The notes below the pieces were generated by a model. That model was not told the origin of the DNA. It was given only the letters and a program-made list of their open reading frames with translations, and did not search any database. Positions 23,156 to 32,823 of a DNA stretch of 64,000 bases are shown piece by piece (position 1 is the stretch's first letter; each line of letters starts with the position of its first letter). Both the position numbers and the translations under genes were made by a program. The DNA lies in the NCBI GenBank assembly GCA_035771175.1, contig CM069593.1:39650741-39714740 (forward strand), written 5' to 3'. Source of the DNA: Paratinospora sagittata (taxonomy: Eukaryota; Streptophyta; Magnoliopsida; Ranunculales; Menispermaceae).

Positions 23156-23640
23156 GTTCTAGAGATATATATATCTAATAAAATTTTTCATCCAAAATTT
23201 TTCATTAGTAACAAGGTATATATATATCTCCTATATGCATAGATATATAGATATATATATATATTTAAATCAAACTATATAGTTTTCTTAGATATATATT
23301 TAATATAAATATCAACTATATATAATTGACATATTTATATAGTTCTAGAGATATATATATCTAATAAAATCTTTCATTCAATTTTTTTTATTTATTATCA
23401 ACATGGTATATATATATCTCCTATATGCATAGATATATAGATATATATTTAATCATAACAATATATATAGTTTTCATAAATCATAACTATATATATATTT
23501 CTAAACTATATAAAACTATATAGTTTTCTTAGATATATATTTAATACAAATCTTAACTATATATAATTCATCTATATATAGTTCTAAAGATATATATATA
23601 TATATCTAATGAAATTTTTTTTTCTTCCCCTAATTTGGTG
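22640..23640. repeat. AT-rich tandem repeats between PBS and passenger gene
   Basis: About 1 kb of almost pure A/T. Blocks containing AGATATATATTTAATA recur near 22840, 23080, 23290 and 23530 (period about 210-250 bp). Each block carries AACTATATATAATT and ATAGTTCTAGAGATATATAT. A pure AT microsatellite lies at 22911-22960. This is the untranslated leader of the minus-strand LTR element. Confidence 0.8.
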
Positions 23641-23665
23641 GACTTGGGCGGGCCGTGGACCGTAC

Positions 23666-23677
23666 GCTCTGATACCA
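23666..23677 (-). other. primer binding site (tRNA-iMet type)
   Basis: On the minus strand TGGTATCAGAGC lies five bases downstream of the LTR end. This is the standard plant iMet primer binding site for reverse transcription. It fixes the LTR at 23683-25083 as a 5' LTR and the element as minus-strand. Confidence 0.85.
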
Positions 23678-23682
23678 TTAAA

Positions 23683-25083
23683 TGTCACACCCCTCCCGGA
23701 CGTGCCTAAACTGGCGGTAGACTAGAGGACGGGGCGCGCATTTGAAACAATAACAATGGTAACAACATAGTGCGCAACGGAAATACAAAATACAGTACAA
23801 ATCTGATTACATTTAATTCAGAATATAATTTGTACATAGAATGGTCAAGGGAACATACTCTCCAAAATCCCCAATGAATAATACAGAGGGTACAAAAATG
23901 TGAGCCCCATAACCTGCACCCAGTCCACCCTAATTTCCTGTGAAAGATTGGATGATAATGGAGTGAGTTTAACACGCTCAGTGGGTAAATAGTTCGTGAG
24001 TATAAAATTAATAAAGCATACTTCAATATCAAATATCTTAAATACACATGTGAGCATCGCAATCAATCAATATGTATGTATGCATGACACCATCTCGTAT
24101 TGGTTTGATGAACGTACATCGCCTGAGTTCACGTACAAATGTCCGTCCGGACGTTCTCCCCTGGCGTAGCCAGGTTCCATTGTTCGTCCCTCCTCAGGAA
24201 CGATGCTCTGGATTCACGTACTGATATCCCTCCCCAGGCGTAGCCGGGTTCTCATGTACGTCCCTCTCCAGAGAAATATAATGAATAGCGAGCAATGCTC
24301 CTAACTATTCTATGAGTCATAAACCACACACGTCCTTAGGTGGTGATATGTATGATGTCAATGCATGAACTGGTCTAGTTTACTGGTATGGTCTTTTCTT
24401 GACATTTAGACTGACTTTGGCAACGTCTGGTGATCCTTATCAGAGTTGGTATCACGACGTGCAAGGTTAGGACATTCAATATTACTTGTATAAGCTAATA
24501 GATTTCAATAAGACCAACTAGATCAATCCCCAATTGAGAGGTGAGACACAAGGTCTGCTTAAATACCAATCGCCTAGAGCATCCCGCTGCCTCCCTTTCA
24601 CTATTTAAAGTTACTGAGGACAAGACCGAGTCTAGTTGAGTCAGATTGACCACAAATCCGACATTATAACGGTATAAAACATGAATTTCAAGTGTACAGG
24701 CATAAGTGCGACAGTATAAACATTATATGACATAATGTAGTGTAAATGAACAGTAAATATAATAATAACTGAATGTAAACTTTAATAAAAGTTATAAAAC
24801 ACACAAACCTATGTTTTGTTCCCCACCTTCAGATAAGAACTTCTTTTTTTTTTTCAGATTTGGCAATTTCCTTCGGATAGAACTTCGTCGCACCGCACCG
24901 AGAGTCTCGAACAGAGAGTCTCAAAAGACTAAAAACTCAAAATGAGTGAGAAGATGAGGAAAAATCACAATTTGGTGTGAAAAATGAAGAGGGGGGTTGG
25001 TTTATATATAGGTTTTTGGCGCCTGGATGTTCGGCCGTTGCCCTGGATTTTTTTTTTTTTTTGTGCAATCCTAGGGTATTACA
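23683..25083 (-). mobile_element. complete 1.4-kb gypsy LTR (5' LTR of the passenger-gene element)
   Basis: On the minus strand it runs from TGTAATACCCTAGGATTGCA (25083) to GGGAGGGGTGTGACA (23683). A TATA word (TATATATA near 25000) lies above the GGTGGGGAACAAAACATAGG segment. The end is followed directly by a five-base gap and the PBS. Length 1401 bp, matching the LTR at 30793-32182 (1390 bp). ORFs inside it are meaningless. Confidence 0.9.
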
Positions 25084-25682
25084 AGTTAGAAGCGATGCTC
25101 GCTATTCATTATATTTCTATGGAGAGGGACGTACAATGAGAACCTGACTACTCCTGGGGAGGGACATCTGTACGTGAATCCAGAGCGTTGTTCTTGAGGA
25201 GAGAAGTACAATGAGAACCCGACTACTCCTAGGGAGGGACATCTGTACGTGAACTCAGGTGATGTACAATCATCAAACCAATACGAGACGGTATCATGCA
25301 TACATAGATATTGGATTGATTATGATGCCCTGATGTGTATTTAAGATATTTGATTATGAAGTTTGCTTTATTAATTGTTATATTCACGAACTATTTTACC
25401 CACTGAGCGTGTAGCTCACCCCGTTGTTATCCAAATTTTCACAGGAGATTAGGGTGGACTGGGTGTAGGTTTTTGGGCCCACATTTTGTTCATATTGTAT
25501 TATTCATTGGGGATTTTGGGAGAATGTTCCCTTAACTATTTCATGTACAATTATATTATGAAATTAATGAAATCAGACTTGTACTTAATCGTGTTTCCGC
25601 GCACTCAGCTGTCGTTATAATGTATTAGCGCCCCGTCCGTGAGTGTCCCGCCGGTTTAGGCGCGTTCGGGCAGGGTGTGACA
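25084..25682 (+). mobile_element. 3' portion of a plus-strand LTR of the same family
   Basis: Directly abutting the previous LTR in opposite orientation. It starts in the middle of the LTR (GTTAGAAGCGATGCTCGC) and runs to the proper end GGGCAGGGTGTGACA. It includes the CCCACTGAGCGTGTAGCTCACC segment. Together with the tip at 21696-21758 it may be the two ends of an older plus-strand LTR split by the minus-strand element, with some LTR sequence lost. Confidence 0.85.
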
Positions 25683-26218
25683 CTAACTAGGTAGCTATAA
25701 GCTTTTTATGGGACAATGGGTTGATTAACACAAAAATTAAAGTGATGGAGCTTGAGGTGGTGGCATCATGGTTGTCCTAGTTAACGATACCAACATGGTG
25801 TAAAAGTGAAATTAATTAATTAGCGTGAATTAGGAGGTAAGGTACGAAAATACGTGAATGCCCATAGGTTCGATGGCCAAACTTAGGGGTCAGCCAAACT
25901 AGGGGGCCCGTAGGAGGAATAATATCTTATGACGTATGGGGCGGGCAAAAATTGGCTTCAATAATTGGCGTTGTCTCTTGGGATCAATGCACTTGTATGA
26001 GGTGCTGAGATTGAGGACCTACTGTTGGTATGTTCAACTCTAGATATTAGTCTCATATCAACTATGTATTTTTTTTAAGCTAAGACACATAAGAAGTCTT
26101 ACCCCCTCACACTAGCAAAAAACTTTTTCCTAAGTAGTAAAACAAAACTCTTCGGGACTTGCTTTATGACATGCTCGACGTGGGCGCCAACAGGCCCGAT
26201 GGCCCAACTTGGGGGCCC
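25683..26218. other. non-coding stretch with a local duplicate of an insertion site
   Basis: No gene is visible. The segment 25870-25960 (GATGGCCAAACTTAGGGG, GCCAAACTAGGGGGCCCGTA) is repeated at 26198-26218 plus 27140-27220. It therefore serves as a natural empty-site comparison for the palindromic LTR element inserted at 26219. Confidence 0.5.
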
Positions 26219-27139
26219 TGTAATACCCTGTATTTCACAAAAAAAAAATATTATTTGGGCAACGCCCGAACGTTCAGGCGCATGCCCGAACGTTCAGGCG
26301 CATGACAGAACGTTCAGGCGCATTCCAGAACGTTCAGGCGCATGACAGAACGTTCAGGCGCATTCCAGAACGTTCAGGCGCATGACAGAACGTTCAGGCG
26401 CATTCCAGAATGTACAGGCGCATGCTAAAACATTCAGGCGCATGCCCGAACGTTCAGGCGCAAAAATTTCTATATAAGAAACCTCCTCATTTCTCATTTC
26501 TCACACCAAATCACCTTCTCTTGTGAATTTCTTCTCCTTTCCACGTATTCTAAGTTTTTTTTGAGACTCTCCGTCCGAGACTCTCGGTGCGGTGCAACAA
26601 AGTTCTGTCCGAAGGAAAGCGCCAGATCTGAAAGTGGTGCAACGAAGTTCTGTCCGGAGGAAAGCGCCAGATCTGAAAGAAGAAGTTTTATCTGAAGGTG
26701 GGGAACGAAACATAGGTTTGCGTGTTTCATAACTTTTATTAAAGTTTACATTCAATTATTATTATGTTTACTATTCATTTACACTGCATTATGTCATATA
26801 CTGTTTATACTGCCGCACTTATGCTTGTATATTTGGACATTCAGTATTTGAAAAAAAAAAAAAAAAAAAAACTTAGAATGCGTGGAAAGGAGAAGAAATT
26901 CACAAGAGAAGGTGATTTGGGGTGAGGAATGAGAAATGAGGAGGTTTCTTATATGGAAATTTTTGCGCCTGAACGTTCTGGCATGCGCCTGTACGTTCTG
27001 GCATGCGCCTGAACGTTCTGGCATGCCTTGCGCCTGAACGTTTTGGCATGCATTGCGCCTGAACGTTTTGGCATGCGCCTGAACGTTCGGGGGTTGTTCA
27101 AATAGTAATTTTTTTTTGGGTGAAATACAGGGTATTACA
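26219..27139. mobile_element. palindromic LTR element with two U3-type ends
   Basis: The left end is TGTAATACCCTGTATTTCAC (plus) and the right end is GTGAAATACAGGGTATTACA, so both ends are the same LTR start in inverted orientation. The left arm carries about ten 20-bp GAACGTTC repeats, a TATA box (CTATATAAG near 26471) and LTR sequence as far as CAGTATTTG (about 26850). After an A-run the right arm returns in reverse from CTTAGAATGCGTGG to the end, with about six repeats. The 5-bp flanks are GGCCC (26214-26218) and GGTCC (27140-27144), a target duplication with one change. A related uninterrupted sequence is at 25870-25960. No coding sequence. Confidence 0.75.
26262..26462. repeat. 20-bp tandem repeats with palindromic GAACGTTC core in LTR U3
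   Basis: About ten consecutive units of GAACGTTCAGGCGCATNNNN, with spacers GCCC, GACA or TCCA. GACA and TCCA alternate over the middle units. The array ends about 10 bp upstream of the TATA box, the place of a U3 enhancer. A six-unit inverted version (CGCCTGAACGTTCTGGCATG) is at 26957-27090. Confidence 0.9.
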
Positions 27140-27144
27140 GGTCC

Positions 27145-28029
27145 GCCAAACTTAGAGGCCCGTAAGAAGAATAGTATCTTACAATGAGTGGGGCAGGCTA
27201 AAATTAGCTTCCATAAACAAATATTTGTACTTGGAATTATGTTTACTGGGGAATTATGATTTCTTCAACTTTTTTTAAATTTATTCCATGTATGGTGACA
27301 AATAATTAGAATTAATAAACCCATTATTTAAATTAGATTTAGGAATGTCACACACGGCTTTAGCGCAACTTAAAGAGAAAGCATGAGAAAAAATAACATA
27401 ACTTAATGATAAAACCCTTGACCCCTTCACAAAATCAACAAATTAACCTACATGAAGGTGAGGATTTTATTCAATAACGTTATAAGAAAAACTAAATTAT
27501 AAATATAAGTGGTGGTAAAATTCTAACAAAACCAGCTTGGAGCTTAATTTTAATAATTTACAAGAAAGATATAAAATTATAATGATATATAGGAGAGTTT
27601 TGTGTAACAAGATCGCGCATATTTTATAAGTTACATTATATGTAAGCCAACTTTCATCTCATTAATTTAATTAATTAAAATTTCTATAAATGTTGTTGAT
27701 GCATATTATGTAATATTTTTATATTTTACTTAAAAAAATATTTTAAATTAAGAAAATCATATGGGTAATGAAAATTCCCAACTTCCAACCAAATGTAGAC
27801 TAAAAACACATTGAAAACGTCCATATTAACTAGTATATGGATGGGTATACTATATATATACATCCTTAATTTGTAAGGGTGTTCACGGGTTGGGTTGGGT
27901 CTAGTTTTGGCCAAATACCAACCCAATAAACCCCTTAAACTCAACCTAATAACTTCGGGTTGGTTTGGATTGAGTTAGTCTACTAATGTATTTATTATAT
28001 AGTTGCATAATCCACCTGATATATCTATA
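27145..28029. other. AT-rich non-coding stretch
   Basis: No gene is visible. 27876-27970 carries the GGGTTGGGTTGGG dispersed repeat seen at 2221-2790. The rest is AT-rich without notable structure. Confidence 0.4.
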
Positions 28030-28360
28030 TGTTATAAATGTATTTGAATATCATCATAACCTCCAATTCATTATAAGGATTTTGTAACCTCTATATTAGC
28101 GTTGGATTTAATTTTGTAATAACCAATGAAATTAATCTTTGTAACTATTGGATTTATTGATATTGTTAATGTAATTTAATCCTCTATTATGACCATGAGC
28201 CTATATAAGGAGGTGCTTAGATTACACAAGATGTACAAAAGACTTATACAAGTCTAGAATATCATGAGAATAAAATATCTTCCCATTTCTCTATTTCTTC
28301 TCTCAAGCATGTCTCCTATATATTTGATTTTATGTAATGGTTTCTATTTATTTTACAACA
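28030..28360 (+). mobile_element. copia-type LTR (331 bp) with adjoining PBS
   Basis: Starts TGTTATAAATGTATTTGAAT and ends TATTTATTTTACAACA. It is followed directly by CATTATCAGCGCGAAAGCTC, which resembles the ACATTATCAGCACGA primer-binding region of many plant copia elements. A TATA-like word (CCTATATAAGGAGG, 28200-28213) lies in the middle. No second LTR was found downstream before the gypsy LTR at 30793. Confidence 0.65.
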
Positions 28361-30751
28361 CATTATCAGCGCGAAAGCTCTGAAAATTGAAGGGGATTGC
28401 TTGTCTAAATGAAAAAGGTATATTGGTGGTAAGATTATATATCTTAATTTTTTATTTGATACTATTTGATATTGAGTTATTTTATACTGTCATTATTTTA
28501 TATTTTGTTTATAGCCTCAGGCTATGTAGAAAAATCATATGTTTGAAACTATATTATTATATTTTGATTCATATGGCAAAAAGCTGTGAAGAAAATACTT
28601 TATAGCCTAAATCTATAAAGAAAAAAAAAATTCTAGCCAAAAGCTAGACTGGAAAGATTATTATGGTTGATTGCACTTAAAATTACAATATCAATGAGAT
28701 GTAAATATTGTGATCTTTGATTCAAAATATTTTATGATTAAATCTACTGAAGTTGCAAGATCAAAGTTATGTGAATTAAAATGAAAAAGACATTATTTTA
28801 CACTTCAAATATGTTCCTGAAGTAGTAAAATAGAGAGTGTTGAAGTCTTCTCAAGAAAAATGTTGTAATGAAAAATCACATGTTGAGAAGAAGAAAAAAT
28901 TGTGATGAAAAATCACATGTTGAGAAAAAAAAATTGTGATGAAAAATCACATGTTGAGAAAAAAAAATTGTGATGGAAAATCATGCGGTGATGTCTTCTC
29001 AAGAAAATGATTATGGTGTAGAATTACTAAGCTTGTCTAGCTGGTTGTAAATCACTCCCTAAAGTGAATGATATTTTTTTTTCTATGATCATGAATAAGA
29101 AAATTGATATTACCATGATCGTGAGTGCAAATAAATATGGCAAATAAATGTTGCAAAGGCCATAATGCATGAGAAATGAATATGATTATGATCATGTATA
29201 TCATGAAATATGAATATCATAAAGGCCATGATGGATGAAATTAAGTGGCAAAGGTCATGGTGGATGAAAATAAATATGACAAATGTCATAACTATGAATG
29301 AGAAATTGAATATGAAAAAAGTCATAATTGAGATTATTATGAGAACCATGATGATTATAATTTTTGAAAATATTGTTATAGCCATATATATTTCAAATAT
29401 ATTTACTTTTCCACCAAAGTGGAATGATATTATTATTGTAACACAAAAAAATTATATAATATAAAGTGTTTGCATTATGTATGAAATAAATTAGCATTGG
29501 TTGGATACATGTTGTATCACCAAATGATTGATCTCTGTTAAGCCTCGATAAAGAAAATAGGTTGAGAAAAACTATTGATGGCTCACAAAGAGTATTAGTA
29601 TATTGACAAATGATGCAAGTTTCATAGTGGCAATTAATGCCTTATATTTTATGTCATTTGCTTAATTTTGAAAATACGTGAACAAAGAGATGTCACATAT
29701 TAAAAGATATTCTTATATATTGCTTCATTTATTTTTGGGAAAAGGAGAATTTAAAAGGGCTTCCTCCTTTATTTTTTTTGGCTTATTATATCATGAAATT
29801 ATGAGGTCTATTGAATTATGTTGTGATTGGGAACCATAAGTTCTTTAACACAAATATATTTATATTTTGGCATAATTGGCCAAGTTTGAGAAACCTCAAT
29901 GATATTTTAAATAATGATATAGGTAGCCAAATTTTTGGAACTTTGATCAATAATGCTTTGAATAATGACATAATTGGCCAATGTACAGTGAAACAATTTT
30001 CCTGCCATTAGGGGGAGGAAAGTGAATTTCAGAATAATGACATATAAAATTATTAATGCAATATGAGCCAATATAGATTAATTTTCTCATTACAAGAGAA
30101 AAGTCAAGTTTTTGATATGTAAATTGCTAGAAGCATTATGAGGCTATGTGCACTAAAGGCTCAAAGGAGAAGCCAAAAAAAAATGAAGTCTAAGTTCACA
30201 TGATCAATCATGTGCAAAATAATTGCATATTAGTTAACTGATGTATTTGTTGATGAAGTCCTTATAGGACAAATTGTTTATGTGTTAACACATGAATATG
30301 TGACACATTTGAAATATGATTATCCGGTCAAGTCAAAAGACGCAACTTCTTATAAGAGGAATATATATACAAAATATTCTTAAAGAGGAATAAAATATTG
30401 AGAAGTAAATATCTCATGAAGATGTATGAATTGATGATTAAATATTTCTTTAATAGGAAAAAATATATGTTTAACGAAGAAACATATATGATTATCTCTT
30501 CAAGAGTTATGGTTTGAGAAAATATGTATTCTATAATGAGGAGTAAATTGAGAAATAAATGTCCATCAAAGAGACATAAAAATATCTTGAAGAGTTATGG
30601 AGTATAAACTAAATATTCTCTAAAGAGAAATAAATTTAATATAAATGTTCTATAAAGGGGTTAAAGTATGTTTTGAAAATATATGAATTTCAAGAATTAA
30701 TATTCCTCAAGGAGGTTTTAATTTTTAAGAGGGAATCTCATAAAATTCCAT

Positions 30752-30783
<32 letters not shown>

Positions 30784-30792
30784 GATAGACAT
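28361..30792 (+). other. non-coding interior following the copia LTR
   Basis: No gag, integrase or RT motif is seen on either strand. Instead there are short phrases repeated many times: GATGAAAAATCACATGTTGAGA (four times, 28868-28985), AAGGTCATGGTGGATGAAA-type words (29220-29300), and AAAGAGGAATAAAATATTGAG-type words (30370-30660). It ends in a CA/TA microsatellite (30751-30783) next to the gypsy LTR. This looks like a non-autonomous copia derivative or its truncated remains. Confidence 0.4.
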
Positions 30793-32182
30793 TTTCACAC
30801 CCCGCCCGGACGTGCCTAAACCGGCGGGACACTCGCGAACGGAGTGCGAATACATTATAACGATAGTAACAGAGTCAGAGGAAGCACGAATAAGTATAAG
30901 TCTGATTTCATTAACTTTAGAATATTTTTGTACATGAAATGGTTAAGGGAACATTCTCCCAAAAATCCCCAATGAGTAACACAAAGGGTACAAAATGTGG
31001 GCCCAGAAACCTGCACCCAGTCCACCCTAATCTCCTGTGAAAAATTGGATAATAACGAAATGAGCTACAAGCTCAGTGGGTAAAAATAGTTCGTGAATAT
31101 AACAATTAATAAAGCAAATTTCATAATCAAATATCTTAAATACACATGTGAGCATCATAATCAATCCATATGTATGTATGCATGACACCGTCTCGTATTG
31201 GTTTAATGACTGTACATCGCTTGAGTTCACGTACAGATGTCCCTCCTCATGAATAGTAGGGTTCTCATTGTACGTCCCTCCTCAGGAACGATGCTCTAGA
31301 TTCACGTACAGATGTCCTTCCCCAGGAATACCCAAGTTCTCATTGTACGTCCATCTCCAGAGAAATATAATGAATAGCGAGCATTGGTCCTAACTATTAT
31401 ATGAATCATAAACCACATACGTCCCTAGGTGGTGATATGTATGATGCCAATGCATGAACTGGTCTACATGAACTGGTCCGGTCTTTACTTAACATTTAGA
31501 CAGGATTTAGCAACGTCTGGTGATCCTTATCAGGGTCGGTATCACTACGTGCAAGGTTAGGACATTCAGTATTACTGTATAAGCTGATAGCTTTCAAATA
31601 AGACCAACCAGATCAGTTTCCAGTTGAGAGGTGAGACACGAGGTCTACTTAAATACCAATCATCTAGAGTAACACGCTGCCTCCCGTTCACTATTTAAAG
31701 TTACTGAGGACAATACTGAGTCTGGTTGAGCCAGATTGACCACTAATCCGACATAGCAACATTGTAATACATGAACTCCAATTATACAGGCATAAGTGCG
31801 ACAATATAAACATTATACGCAATAATGCAGTGTAAATGCATAGTAGACATAATGATACATGAATATAAACTTTAATAAAAGTTATAAGACACACAAACCT
31901 ATGTTTCGTTCCCCACCTTCAGATAAGAACTTCTTTCAGAACTGGCACTTTCCTCCGGGCAGAACCGCGTTGTATCGCATAGAGAGTCTCGAAAGAGAGT
32001 CTCAAAAGACCAAAAACTCAAACTGAGTGAAAAGGAGAAGAAAAATCACAATTTGGAGTGAATTTGGTGAGAGAAATGAGGAGGGGGAGGGCTCCTTATA
32101 TAGAGGATTTGGCGCCTGAACGTTCAGGGGTCCCGCCCGAACGATTGTTTTTTTTTTTTGGTGCAAAACCAAGGGTAGTACA
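30793..32182 (-). mobile_element. 3' LTR of the gypsy element (1390 bp)
   Basis: On the minus strand it runs from TGTACTACCCTTGG (32182) to GCGGGGTGTGAAA (30793), whose last bases carry a GACA to GAAA change. The TATA box CTCTATATAAGGAG is at about 32090-32103. U3 carries GCCCGAACG / GAACGTTC words like those in the palindromic LTR. Confidence 0.9.
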
Positions 32183-32823
32183 CTCTACCCCCCTTAAAAG
32201 GATCTCGCCCTCGAAATCAGTTCAAGTAGTCATGATGATTATCTGCTTGAGATTCACTACTGACGTCATCGTTTGCTAGTTCAGGGTAGTACCTGTATGG
32301 TCCCTGAATGGTACTGTGGTCGGTGGAATCCTCAACATCATGAAACCATGAAGAGCAAATGGAGTTGGATTCATCCTCAGAATATTCCAACCTTTGCTTA
32401 ACAGATGGTGGTGTAGGGCGCTGGTTACATCGTTTGAGGGGAGAAAGATTGAGCGGTGGGATGCTTTTTCGTGCTGTTGCTCGAATCCGGCCGCCTGACA
32501 ATTTTGGTAGAAGGTCCTGCCAAGATGAGGGCACGAGATTGTTTTGGGCAAAATTGTTACGAAAAGCCATGCACGCTCTGGCGGTAGGGATCGCTGTCTG
32601 TGTGGTGATGGAGTTGGTGATGCAAAGTAGTTGTGACTTAACTCAGATCCTGAAGGAGTTGCCACAGGTTGCCAAGGAGGCCACTACTTGTGTGCATCAT
32701 TATTTTCATTGATATTATTTTTAGACATCTGCATAGTTATTCAAGTGAAACGTTGTATTAAGACATTTGTAAACAAATATCCATCATTTTATTGATAAGT
32801 GAAATAGTACATATATCACATCA
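32183..32823 (-). other. polypurine tract and extra region between pol and 3' LTR
   Basis: Read on the minus strand, TAAGGGGGGTAGAG directly precedes the 3' LTR (32183-32196), a textbook polypurine tract. The 600 bp before it hold overlapping readings on both strands: minus 32665-32276 and 32570-32217, plus 32359-32712. All are 117-129 codons and I recognise none of them. Some plant gypsy elements carry an extra ORF here. Nothing proves this is one. Confidence 0.5.

Noticed and set aside
23706..24066. Two overlapping ORFs of 73 and 118 residues
   Set aside because: They lie wholly inside a gypsy LTR and similar readings recur in other LTR copies (31027-31230).
26262..26462. CRISPR-like regularly spaced repeats
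   Set aside because: Units are 20 bp with 4-bp spacers, lie in a plant LTR promoter, and have no cas genes near. This is a tandem repeat.
29110..29464. Met/Ile-rich ORFs on both strands
   Set aside because: They arise from repeated ATGAATATGATTATGAT-type phrases in the non-coding copia interior.
32359..32712. 117-residue plus-strand protein with a Cys/Val-rich C-terminus
   Set aside because: It is antisense inside a gypsy element, overlaps two minus-strand readings and has no recognised motif, so it is not listed as a gene.
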